Shown here: piece after piece, positions 51,553 through 59,263 of the stretch | Numbering within the stretch: the stretch's first letter is position 1 | How the letters are laid out: each line of letters opens with the position of its first letter | From: Thioglobus_A sp964344985 | Lineage (GTDB): Bacteria; Pseudomonadota; Gammaproteobacteria; PS1; Pseudothioglobaceae | DNA length: 64,000 bases | Direction of reading: 5' to 3' | Assembly (NCBI GenBank): GCA_964344985.1 | Contig: CAYFPI010000001.1 | Location: 62,001 to 126,000 of the forward strand | Translations under genes and position numbers: made by a program | The notes under the pieces: generated by a model | Told to the model about the DNA's origin: nothing | The model's database searches: none | What the model saw: only the letters and a program-made list of their open reading frames with translations

Positions 51553-52438
51553 AAATTTCACTAGGCCCTATTTATTATTATTGGCCTAAAGCCCAAGTTG
51601 TTGAGTTTTATAATCAAGTTGCACAATCTAGTGTTGACATTGTTTATTTGGGCGAGGTTGTGTGCTCTAAGCGCCATGAGCTAAAATTAGAAGATTGGCT
51701 GGATATTGCGCAGCAACTAACCGATACAGGAAAAGAAGTGGTGTTATCTACTTTAACCTTATTAGAGGCAGATTCTGAGCTTAAACGCCTTAATAGTATT
51801 ACTCAAACCGACAAGTATTTGGTAGAGGCAAATGATTTTGCAGCCATTAGTTTAAGGCTTTTACTGTTGGACCAAGCGTTAATATGTATAACGCACAAAG
51901 CTTAAATGTTCTTTATAAAAAAGACTTAAAGCGTTGGTGCTTTCCAGTGGAATTGTCTCAAGAAACTTTATCTTCAATTATGCAGGGCATTGATGATGGT
52001 TTAGAAACTGAAGTATTTGCGTTTGGAAAATTGCCACTTGCTTTTTCTGCTCGTTGTTTTACTGCCAGAGCTTATAATTTAGATAAAGATGATTGCCAGT
52101 ATAAGTGCATTAAGCATGATGAGGGCTTGTTGTTATCAACCAAAGAGGACGAGTCGTTTTTAATCATGAACGGCATTCAAACACTTTCTAGTGATACGTT
52201 TAACCTAGTTGGTAGTATGGATCAAATGCAAAAAATGGGTGTAGATATTGTGCGCATTAGCCCCCAAGTTGATCACAGTATGGATATTGTTGAAGTCTTT
52301 AGGCAAGTTATTAATCAAGAGATTTCGTCAAGTGATGCACAGCTACTTATTAATAAATTAATTCCAGAAAAGCAATGCGATGGATATTGGTTTGATCAGG
52401 CTGGAAAGAGTAGTATAGAGTTGGTTCAATCAGTATAA
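51549..52438 (+). CDS. ubiV: O2-independent ubiquinone hydroxylase subunit UbiV, frameshifted in this assembly
   Basis: UbiU partner. The first part runs MKISLGPIYYYWPKAQVVEF to VEANDFAAISL, with cluster Cys39 in VVCSKRHE. A second frame picks up with AFTVGPSVNMYNAQSL and continues to the end (SARCFTAR, DDCQYKC cluster cysteines). Compared with E. coli YhbV about five residues and a frame are lost around 51850-51865. Read naively this makes two proteins (51549-51905 and 51884-52438), but alignment shows one gene. Start ATG 51549 follows AGGAGTT. True frameshift or base-call error unresolved. Confidence 0.88.
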
Positions 52439-52442
52439 AACG

Positions 52443-53360
52443 TTAATAATTTATATCAGTATTGGCAATGCGGTCAAAATATCGTGCTCGATAATAATGA
52501 CGCTTATTGGTTTTACTGTCAGCAAATGCAGCTCTATCATGTAATACATTATTACTAATGAGACCCATGCCTGGCTCTAACAATCCTTTAAAAATGTACG
52601 GTGAGGATTTGTCATTAAGTATTGCTTCCAAATGCGTAACAGCCTCTTGTGTTAATGGGTCTTGAGACCACTTAATGTTGCGTTTTCTGGCTGTGTAACG
52701 CATGTGTAAATTGCCCTTATTGGTAATGCTAAAAACCGGCCCAGGACGATCTGGCCTTACGCTGCCATCTGCTTTTGTGCCTGTTGGAATCAGCATAACG
52801 TCTTCAGACATTAGCGCTGTTATGTAATCAGGGTTCTTTTCACGTAATAAAATATAGGCAATTTCATGATCCATGAGCTGGTTCTCTCCACCACTAGCAG
52901 CTTTTTGAACAACATGTAGATTGAGTGCGTGAATTTGCTTATTAGACGCATTGTAATAACCATCGGTATGCCAATTGATTAGGCGATTTGTATAGGGGAT
53001 GTAGTTTTGTCTTACCCCTGTATCAACCACTGTTAATGAAGTCAAGCCATTGTCATCAGCCAGCCAGTTTTTATTAAGCCGCCCTAATCTAAATGCATTA
53101 GCCATCGCCATGGGTATTTCTGGAGAAGGGTCAGTGCCTGTATTTCCAATATAAATAGCCATATTGGTTTTTTGGATTAAGTCTAATAAAGCACTGTGTT
53201 CTGTTTTGGTTAGGCTTCTTGGGTCACTGATCTCAATAAGCAGTTGATCAATACTGGTTGGGTGCGAAGATAATTTATTATCTCTCCAGTAGTTGTACGA
53301 GTCTTGATTGCTCAGTAAAAATGGAGAGTTGTTATCAAATGATTGTTGTGCGTTTTGCAT
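52443..53360 (-). CDS. TauD/TfdA-family Fe(II)/2-oxoglutarate dioxygenase
   Basis: 305 residues. Jelly-roll dioxygenase with the metal-binding HTDG (LINWHTDGYYN) and the distal His in NNVLHDRAAF, plus RYFDR near the end. The substrate is unknown; the family covers taurine, other sulfonates and small acids. It points leftward into the ubiV end, separated by 4 bases, behind an FNR-like palindrome. An O2-dependent enzyme in an anaerobic cluster is odd and may mean micro-oxic use. Confidence 0.85.
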   Translation of the reverse strand: MQNAQQSFDNNSPFLLSNQDSYNYWRDNKLSSHPTSIDQLLIEISDPRSLTKTEHSALLDLIQKTNMAIYIGNTGTDPSPEIPMAMANAFRLGRLNKNWLADDNGLTSLTVVDTGVRQNYIPYTNRLINWHTDGYYNASNKQIHALNLHVVQKAASGGENQLMDHEIAYILLREKNPDYITALMSEDVMLIPTGTKADGSVRPDRPGPVFSITNKGNLHMRYTARKRNIKWSQDPLTQEAVTHLEAILNDKSSPYIFKGLLEPGMGLISNNVLHDRAAFADSKTNKRHYYRARYFDRIANTDINY

Positions 53361-53385
53361 TAAATCGGTTAAAGAAAAAACATAA

Positions 53386-53427
53386 AGTTTATCTTACACG
53401 CCATGTAATATCGTTGACCAAGGTCAA
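53386..53427 (-). promoter_or_regulatory. FNR/ANR-like box upstream of the TauD-like gene
   Basis: TTGACCAAGGTCAA (53414-53427): perfect symmetry, two substitutions from TTGAT-N4-ATCAA. On the minus strand a TAAACT at 53391-53386 predicts a start near 53379, which again places the box at -41.5. Weaker than the other four boxes. Confidence 0.45.
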
Positions 53428-53428
53428 A

Positions 53429-53692
53429 TTAAAGAAGATTGTTTTTGATTAATACTGCTTGAATTTTTTTCGCCATTTTCGCCAGTTTATTAATGTCATT
53501 AAAATTTGGCACATCACCCTGATCTAGTCTGTACTCCCATTCATCAATTTCCACTGCTATAAAATCAACCAACTTTAAAGAGCAGCCAGAGCAAGTATCG
53601 GAACAAAAATCGTCATCAACCCCACCAAAAGGTAACGTGTCTTTTATTTGCGCAATTAGATTGCGCATTGCTGTGGTTGTGTCTGGTTTCAT
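53429..53692 (-). CDS. Small Cys-rich protein, function unknown
   Basis: 87 residues with a cysteine cluster (DDDFCSDTCSGCSLKLVDF) that could bind Fe-S or zinc, then a helical acidic region (IDEWEYRLDQGDVPNF). Lies 32 bases downstream of ubiT on the same strand and upstream of the TauD-like gene, so it may share the ubiT transcript. No family recognised. Confidence 0.6.
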   Translation of the reverse strand: MKPDTTTAMRNLIAQIKDTLPFGGVDDDFCSDTCSGCSLKLVDFIAVEIDEWEYRLDQGDVPNFNDINKLAKMAKKIQAVLIKNNLL

Positions 53693-53724
53693 AACAAGAC
53701 CGAGTTATAGTTAGTTGATATTTT

Positions 53725-54226
53725 CTAACTATTTTGACAGAATATTGTTTTAAGCAGTGGGTAACTTTTTTGTAGCACTTGATCAGTTTTATGACTAAAC
53801 CAGTGCGATTCAACATCAAAACCATCAAGAAAATTTTTAACATACAATCCTAATTCTGTTGAGCCTTGCATTTTTATTTTTCGTTGAAAAAACAAAGTGT
53901 CTGGATCTTTTTGTTTGGTTACCATGGATAAAAAATCGCAAGATTTGGCACAAATCAATAAATCATGGTGCGTTTGATTGTTGCCACTTATCAATTTGTT
54001 NNNNNNNNNNGTGTTTTAGTCCTAAAGTAAAAGATAGATCAATATCGCTGATTTCAATCTTAACCCAATTGTTTGTTAAAAAATCCAAATCGCCGTCATG
54101 GATAGCTTGTTTGAATATCTGATTAAAAACAGCAACAATTGCTTTATTACTGACAGTGCTGGGAACCAAAGTAAAGGGAGATGGTAGTAATGTTAAGCCG
54201 TGTTGCAAAGGACTGGCAATTGACAT
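53725..54226 (-). CDS. ubiT: UbiT, SCP2-domain partner of O2-independent ubiquinone synthesis (contains assembly gap)
   Basis: Lipid-binding SCP2 protein (E. coli YhbT) required with UbiUV. Both ends match: AIVAVFNQIFKQAIHDGDLDF then NWVKIEISDIDLSFTL, and after the 10-N gap (54001-54010) KLISGNNQT, then KQDPDTLFFQRKIKMQG and STELGLYVKNFLDG, a strong UbiT signature. The frame shifts at the gap, so the true gap length is not 10. One gene, divergent from nrdD, with an FNR-like box at -41.5. Confidence 0.9.
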
Positions 54227-54255
54227 AATAAGAGCGTTATAAGAATAAGTATTTG

Positions 54256-54297
54256 ATTTTATGATGTTTTTTGATAAATTTGATTGACCTTAATCAA
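54256..54297 (-). promoter_or_regulatory. FNR/ANR-like box and -10 of ubiT
   Basis: TTGACCTTAATCAA (54284-54297), one mismatch to consensus. On the minus strand TAAAAT at 54261-54256 predicts a start near 54249, giving -41.5. Confidence 0.7.
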
Positions 54298-54331
54298 GTA
54301 ACTATAAAAATTATTAATTATTTTAAAAAAA

Positions 54332-54374
54332 TTGATTTGCGTCAATACACCACTATATATAGTTATTTTATAAT
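54332..54374 (+). promoter_or_regulatory. FNR/ANR-like box and -10 of nrdD
   Basis: TTGATTTGCGTCAA (54332-54345), one mismatch to consensus; perfect TATAAT at 54369-54374 predicts a start near 54380, placing the box at -41.5. E. coli nrdDG is likewise FNR-activated. Confidence 0.75.
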
Positions 54375-54396
54375 CATAAAACACTAGATATAGTGT
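54350..54396 (+). promoter_or_regulatory. Tandem NrdR boxes at the nrdD promoter
   Basis: Box 1 CCACTATATATAGTTA (54350-54365) and box 2 ACACTAGATATAGTGT (54381-54396) fit the NrdR palindrome ACACwATATATwGTGT. Their centres are 31 bp apart, three helical turns, the spacing expected for cooperative NrdR. They flank the -10 and cover the predicted start, suiting repression. Confidence 0.8.
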
Positions 54397-54442
54397 TAGT
54401 CTAAAAAATAGACTTTTTATTAATATTATATAGGGGAATAAT

Positions 54443-56494
54443 ATGGAAGTAATAAATGCAAAAAGCCCAAGCAGTGTCATTAAAAGAGATGGCACCACGG
54501 TTTTTTTTGATAGTGAAAAAATACGTTTGGCCATACTTAGGGCTGGACAAGTTAGTGAGGAGTTTGATGATAATGAGGCGGACTTACTAACCATTCAAGT
54601 ACTTAAGGTGTTGAGCTATTCGACAGAAAATGAAACGGATATTGAACGTATTCAAGATATTGTTGAGCAAGTACTGATATCGTCAAATTTTGTCAAAACA
54701 GCAAGAGCCTACATTGCTTATCGACAGCAACACAAAGCTTTGCGTGAAGATAAAAAAACACTGGTTGATGTAGTTTCAAGTATTAATGAGTATGTTGATA
54801 GGGCAGACTGGAGGGTTAATGCCAATGCCAATCAAGGCTATTCATTAGGAGGGCTGATTCTTAATGTGTCTGGAAAGGTCATTGCTAATTATTGGCTATC
54901 TCATGTCTATGCGCCAGAAGTTGGTAATGCGCATAGGCAAGGCGATTTGCACATTCATGATTTAGATATGCTGGCTGGATATTGTGCAGGATGGTCGCTC
55001 AGAACTTTATTAAGAGAGGGGTTAAATGGCATTGATGGCCGTATTGAGGCAGCGCCTGCAAAGCACTTGTCTAGTGCTGTTGGACAGATTGTTAATTTTT
55101 TAGGAACTTTGCAAAATGAGTGGGCAGGCGCACAAGCCTTCTCATCGTTTGATACCTATTTAGCGCCTTATATTCGTTTGGATAATTTAAGTTACGATAG
55201 CGTTAAACAACAAATGCAAGAGTTGATTTACAATCTTAATGTGCCATCTCGTTGGGGCACTCAGACGCCATTTACCAATCTTACTTTTGATTGGGTATGC
55301 CCAGAGGATTTACGCGATCAGGTGCCAATGATTGGCGATGAAGAGATGCCGTTTAAGTATGGCGATCTTCAAAAAGAGATGGATATGATCAATCAGGCTT
55401 ATATAGAGGTGATGACTGAGGGTGATGCCAAGGGCCGTGTGTTTACCTTCCCTATTCCAACTTATAACATGACACCAGACTTTCCATGGGAAAGTGACAA
55501 CGCTAAGCGTTTATTTGACATGACTGCTAAGTATGGTCTGCCTTATTTTCAAAATTTCTTAAATTCAGACTTAAAGCCAAATATGGTCAGATCAATGTGT
55601 TGTCGCTTGCAGCTTGATTTGAATGAGTTGTTAAAACGAGGCAACGGTTTGTTTGGCTCAGCAGAGCAAACAGGCTCGTTAGGCGTGGTAACCATTAACT
55701 GTGCTCGCTTAGGATTTACTCATAAAGGCGATAAACAAGGCTTGTATGAGCAATTGGATAAGCTGTTGTTAATGGCTAAAGACTCTTTAGAGGTTAAGCG
55801 CAAAGTGGTGCAAAAATTAATGGATGACGGCTTGTTTCCTTATACAAAGCGCTATTTGGGCACACTCAGAAACCACTTTTCAACCATTGGCGTTAATGGC
55901 ATTAATGAAATGATTCGTAATTTTAGTGCTGATACACAAGACATTGCTTCAGAATCTGGTTACGATACGGCAGTTGAGTTTTTAGATCATATTCGTATGC
56001 GCATGGTTGAGTTTCAAGAACAGACAGGCCATATGTTTAACCTTGAAGCAACACCTGCAGAGGGTACGACTTATCGCTTTGCCAAAGAAGACATGAAGCG
56101 CTATCCAGAAATTTTACATGCTGGAAGTGATGATAAGCCTTACTACACTAACTCATCGCAACTGCCAGTTGGGTATACATCAGATCCTTTTGAAGCTTTA
56201 GAAAAGCAAGACGAGCTACAAACTAAATACACAGGCGGCACGGTGCTTCATTTGTACATGGGTGAGCGCATTAGTAGCGGCGAGGCTTGTATGAAGATGA
56301 TCAGGCGTTCATTGTCAAACTTCCGCCTGCCATATATTACCATTACTCCAACATTCTCAATTTGTCCAACTCATGGGTATCTTGATGGTGAACACGAGTT
56401 CTGTCCAAAATGTGATGAAGAATTATTAGCAAAAAAACAACTTATAACTGAAGGAGAAAATCATGAAACATCAGAAAATATCGCTAACCAATAG
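54443..56494 (+). CDS. nrdD: Anaerobic (class III) ribonucleotide reductase, catalytic subunit NrdD
   Basis: Reduces ribonucleoside triphosphates using a glycyl radical. 683 residues from ATG 54443 (AGGGGAA upstream). N-terminal ATP-cone (about 8-95; SPSSVIKRDGTTVFFDSEK), then the barrel with LHIHDLDMLAGYCAGWSL, NLNVPSRWGTQTPFTN, MVRSMCCRLQLD. A zinc site of Cys641, His644, Cys654, Cys657 (ICPTHGYLDG then FCPKC) is followed by a 26-residue polar tail. The usual glycyl-radical segment (RVCGYLG in E. coli) is absent from this ORF and appears in the overlapping small ORF. Confidence 0.93.
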   Translation: MEVINAKSPSSVIKRDGTTVFFDSEKIRLAILRAGQVSEEFDDNEADLLTIQVLKVLSYSTENETDIERIQDIVEQVLISSNFVKTARAYIAYRQQHKALREDKKTLVDVVSSINEYVDRADWRVNANANQGYSLGGLILNVSGKVIANYWLSHVYAPEVGNAHRQGDLHIHDLDMLAGYCAGWSLRTLLREGLNGIDGRIEAAPAKHLSSAVGQIVNFLGTLQNEWAGAQAFSSFDTYLAPYIRLDNLSYDSVKQQMQELIYNLNVPSRWGTQTPFTNLTFDWVCPEDLRDQVPMIGDEEMPFKYGDLQKEMDMINQAYIEVMTEGDAKGRVFTFPIPTYNMTPDFPWESDNAKRLFDMTAKYGLPYFQNFLNSDLKPNMVRSMCCRLQLDLNELLKRGNGLFGSAEQTGSLGVVTINCARLGFTHKGDKQGLYEQLDKLLLMAKDSLEVKRKVVQKLMDDGLFPYTKRYLGTLRNHFSTIGVNGINEMIRNFSADTQDIASESGYDTAVEFLDHIRMRMVEFQEQTGHMFNLEATPAEGTTYRFAKEDMKRYPEILHAGSDDKPYYTNSSQLPVGYTSDPFEALEKQDELQTKYTGGTVLHLYMGERISSGEACMKMIRRSLSNFRLPYITITPTFSICPTHGYLDGEHEFCPKCDEELLAKKQLITEGENHETSENIANQ

Positions 56495-56621
56495 CGAAAG
56501 ACAGCCTTGCGAAATATGGACGCGCGTGATGGGCTATCATCGTCCTGTGACTAGCTTTAATCCGGGCAAGCAATCAGAGCATGCTGATCGAGTCTGTTTT
56601 AAAGAAAAACAGGTTAACTAG
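56463..56621 (+). CDS. Stand-alone glycyl-radical domain of NrdD (52 aa)
   Basis: A 52-residue ORF overlapping the nrdD end by 32 bases in the +1 frame and ending 1 base before nrdG. AAGGAG lies 6 bases upstream of the ATG. The core RVMGYHRPVTSFNPGKQSEH aligns with the C-terminal segment of one-piece NrdD, the candidate radical Gly being residue 24. The sequence reads as a coherent protein, MKHQKISLTNSERQPCEIWT at its start, so it looks like a real separate gene, not noise from a frameshift. It may act like YfiD, a replaceable radical-bearing part, but that is inference. Confidence 0.8.
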   Translation: MKHQKISLTNSERQPCEIWTRVMGYHRPVTSFNPGKQSEHADRVCFKEKQVN

Positions 56622-56622
56622 T

Positions 56623-57240
56623 ATGGCAATCACTGTTGGTGGCTTTGAGCCACTAACAACCATTGATTATCCAGATCATTTGTCTTGTGTGGTGTTCACA
56701 CAAGGCTGTCCTTGGCGATGTAGGTATTGTCATAATCATGATTTAATTCCTGCTAATAAAGAAACAGGGTTTGACTGGCCCCAAATACTTGAATTTATCA
56801 AATCAAGACAAGGGTTGCTAGACGCTGTTGTATTTAGTGGTGGAGAGCCTTGTTTGCAAAAAGACCTTGTTAATGCAATTTTAGAGGTTAAATCTTTGGG
56901 GTTTAAAGTAGGTTTGCATACAGGCGGCGCATATCCACAGCGCCTTAAGGAATGCTTAGCACTTGTTGATTGGGTTGGGTTTGATATTAAACACTTGCCA
57001 CTTCATTATGATTTGGTTACTCAGGTGCCAAAATCTGCAGACAAAACATGGCAATCTTTAGAGTTGTTATTGGCCTCAGGTGTTGATTATCAGTTGCGCA
57101 CAACCAGGCATCCACTGCTTATGTCTGATGAGCAATTGATACAATTGAAAAGACTGATAAAGCATAATTATCATAGTGATTTAGTTGTACAAACTTGTAG
57201 CACTAGACAGTGCTTGGATGAGAAGTTGCGTATAGTTTAA
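56623..57240 (+). CDS. nrdG: Anaerobic ribonucleotide reductase activase NrdG
   Basis: Radical SAM enzyme that generates the glycyl radical on NrdD. 205 residues from ATG 56623 (MAITVGGFEPLTTIDYPDH); the frame is open to 56581, but the later ATG matches homologues. Motif VVFTQGCPWRCRYCHNHDL supplies the C-x3-C-x2-C cluster, and VVFSGGEPCLQ the SAM site. Follows the glycyl-domain ORF by one base. Confidence 0.93.
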   Translation: MAITVGGFEPLTTIDYPDHLSCVVFTQGCPWRCRYCHNHDLIPANKETGFDWPQILEFIKSRQGLLDAVVFSGGEPCLQKDLVNAILEVKSLGFKVGLHTGGAYPQRLKECLALVDWVGFDIKHLPLHYDLVTQVPKSADKTWQSLELLLASGVDYQLRTTRHPLLMSDEQLIQLKRLIKHNYHSDLVVQTCSTRQCLDEKLRIV

Positions 57241-57246
57241 GAACAA

Positions 57247-57273
57247 AAAAAGGCGCCATATTAGCGCCTTTAT
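57247..57273. terminator. Bidirectional terminator between nrdG and tsf
   Basis: AAAGGCGC/GCGCCTTT stem with a 7-base loop. It separates the convergent nrdDG and rpsB-tsf operons. Short A/T runs lie on both sides. Confidence 0.75.
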
Positions 57274-57291
57274 CATTACAGAGAGTAAGCT

Positions 57292-58170
57292 TTAGCCTTT
57301 AGCTTGAGCCATTACTTCTTCAGCAAAGTTTTCTTCTTTTTTCTCAATGCCTTCACCTACTTCAAATCTAACAAAAGATTTAACAGTTGCATTGTTTGAC
57401 TTTAATAGTTGAGCAATTGTTGTGTCTGGATCTTTAACAAATGGTTGTCCATAAAGTGTTACTTCATTAACAAACTTCTTCATACGACCAACAATCATTT
57501 TTTCAATAATGTTGTCCGGTTTGCCAGATTCTCTTGCTTGTTCAACAAAAATAGCTTTTTCTCTTTCTAGCATTTCATCTGAAAGTTCAGCTTCAGAAAT
57601 GCACTCAGGCTTAGAAGCCGCAACATGCATAGCAATGTCTCTAGCTAGTGCTTCATCACCACCTTCAACAACTGCCAATACTGCAATACGCTCACCATGC
57701 TTGTAAGCGCCAATAATGCCGTCACCTGCAGTGATTGTTTGAACACGACGAATAGTTACATTTTCGCCTGTATTTGCAACAATTTCTTCACGAGCTGCTT
57801 CTAATGAAGTACCATCTTCTAATGTTTGAGTTAGAAATTCATCGATGTCTGCCGGTGTTGTTTTAAGAGCAAGAGCGCCTAATGTATCAACAAAACCAAT
57901 AAAGGCATCGCCTTTGGTAACAAAGTCTGTTTCAGAGTTAACCTCTAGAATGGTTGCAGTTTTATTGTCATCACTAATATTAACCTTTACTAGACCTTCA
58001 GCCGCAACACGACCAGATTTTTTAGCAGCTTTGGCAGCGCCAGAAGTACGCATTAGGTCAATTGCTGCCTCCATGTCGCCATCTGTTTCACCCAGTGCCT
58101 TTTTGCAGTCCATCATGCCTGCGCCAGTTCTTTCTCTTAATTCTTTAACCATTGATGCTGTAATAGCCAT
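57292..58170 (-). CDS. tsf: Elongation factor Ts
   Basis: Nucleotide exchange factor for EF-Tu. 292 residues. N-terminal UBA-like domain (VKELRERTGAGMMDCKKALGE), GDMEAAIDLMR, then the core with TLEVNSETDFV-like ILEVNSETDFVTKGD, and HVAASKPECI. C-terminal LYGQPFVKDP closes it. Follows rpsB with a 62-base spacer that holds a perfect hairpin. Confidence 0.97.
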   Translation of the reverse strand: MAITASMVKELRERTGAGMMDCKKALGETDGDMEAAIDLMRTSGAAKAAKKSGRVAAEGLVKVNISDDNKTATILEVNSETDFVTKGDAFIGFVDTLGALALKTTPADIDEFLTQTLEDGTSLEAAREEIVANTGENVTIRRVQTITAGDGIIGAYKHGERIAVLAVVEGGDEALARDIAMHVAASKPECISEAELSDEMLEREKAIFVEQARESGKPDNIIEKMIVGRMKKFVNEVTLYGQPFVKDPDTTIAQLLKSNNATVKSFVRFEVGEGIEKKEENFAEEVMAQAKG

Positions 58171-58192
58171 AATAATCTCCTATGTAAATGTT

Positions 58193-58218
58193 GCTCTACG
58201 GCTAATAAGCCGTAGAGC
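58193..58218 (-). promoter_or_regulatory. rpsB-tsf intercistronic stem-loop
   Basis: Perfect 11-bp stem GCTCTACGGCT/AGCCGTAGAGC with a 4-nt loop and no T-tract, between rpsB and tsf. Likely a partial attenuator or RNA-processing site setting the tsf to rpsB ratio. Confidence 0.6.
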
Positions 58219-58232
58219 GATGTTTTTATGAA

Positions 58233-59144
58233 TTATGCAAGCTTTGCAATAATGTCAGCTTTTGTATCTTTGCTAGCAGTTTCTATGCCTTGTTCTTTAG
58301 CATAAGTAACAAGATCTGCCTTTAACATTGCATTAAGTTCAGCCTCAGATAGCTTTGCAGCTGGCGCTTGTTCAGCAGTTGCTTCTTGCTTTTCTGGTGT
58401 AGCTTTTTTAGCAGGCTTTGCAGTCGCTTTTTTCTTAACCGGTGTTTTTTCAACTTGAACGCCAGCAGCAGCTTTTGCCTCTAAAACAGCATTAGCAACT
58501 TCTCTTGCGTAGAAGCTAATTGCTCTAATTGAGTCGTCGTTGCCTGGAATAACGTAGTCGACACCTTCAGGATTATGGTTTGTATCAACCACACCGATAA
58601 TCGGAAGGCCTAATTTTTTAGCTTCAGCAATTGCATTTTTCTCATGACCAATATCGATCACAAACACAACATCAGGAATGCCACCTAAATCTTTAATACC
58701 GCCAAGACTACGCTCTAACTTCTCCATTTCACGAGTCATCATTAGTGCTTCTTTTTTGCCAAATTGTGCAAAATTTTCTTCAGCTAAAAATTCAAGATCT
58801 TTAAGACGCTTGATTGAAGCTTTAATTGTCTTGTAGTTTGTCATCATGCCACCTAACCAACGGTGGTTAACATAAGGCATGCCACAACGGATTGCCTCTT
58901 CTTGCATGATGTCACTTGCCGCACGCTTTGTGCCAACAAATAAAATAGAACCACCAGCCGCTGCCGTTTTAGATGCAAAATTCAATACATCGTTAAACAT
59001 TGGAAGTGTTTTTTCTAAATTGATAATATGAACACCATTACGAGTACCGTAAATAAAGCGTTCCATTTTTGGGTGCCAGAAACGAGAGCGGTGACCAAAG
59101 TGTACACCTGCTTCTAGCATTTTTTTCATTGACGTTTTTGCCAT
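58233..59144 (-). CDS. rpsB: Ribosomal protein uS2 with C-terminal extension
   Basis: 303 residues against about 240 for E. coli S2. The core is standard (MLEAGVHFGHRSRFWHPKM, GTKRAASDIMQEEA, GGMMTNYKTIK, PDVVFVIDIGHEKNAI, PGNDDSIRAI). About 70 extra residues follow: a Lys/Ala/Pro linker, then LSEAELNAMLKADLVTYAKE and ASKDTKADIIAKLA, which resembles a small SAP/HeH-type helical domain. Some related gammaproteobacteria share such tails, but I do not know a function. Confidence 0.95.
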   Translation of the reverse strand: MAKTSMKKMLEAGVHFGHRSRFWHPKMERFIYGTRNGVHIINLEKTLPMFNDVLNFASKTAAAGGSILFVGTKRAASDIMQEEAIRCGMPYVNHRWLGGMMTNYKTIKASIKRLKDLEFLAEENFAQFGKKEALMMTREMEKLERSLGGIKDLGGIPDVVFVIDIGHEKNAIAEAKKLGLPIIGVVDTNHNPEGVDYVIPGNDDSIRAISFYAREVANAVLEAKAAAGVQVEKTPVKKKATAKPAKKATPEKQEATAEQAPAAKLSEAELNAMLKADLVTYAKEQGIETASKDTKADIIAKLA

Positions 59145-59156
59145 GTTATTTCTCCG

Positions 59157-59215
59157 GGGTTAGTGAAATATTAATTTAATATTTCCTTCCACAACTTCTA
59201 CTAATCAACCCTTTA
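59157..59215 (-). promoter_or_regulatory. rpsB 5' leader structure (possible S2 autoregulatory element)
   Basis: On the minus strand GGGTT pairs with AACCC across an inner GGAAATATT/AATATTTC hairpin; the outer helix abuts the CGGAG Shine-Dalgarno. This resembles the S2-leader layout known in gammaproteobacteria, where free S2 blocks translation. Not verified by covariance. Confidence 0.5.
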
Positions 59216-59263
59216 AAAAAGAGCACCCTGATCAATATGCCGAGTTGTGTGATACATTAAAAC

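Noticed and set aside
51543..52438. Two separate small proteins (51543-51905 and 51884-52438)
   Set aside because: Together they align end to end with UbiV, including all four cluster cysteines.
54301..54400. Palindromes before nrdD as terminators
   Set aside because: No T-tract follows; spacing and sequence fit NrdR boxes.
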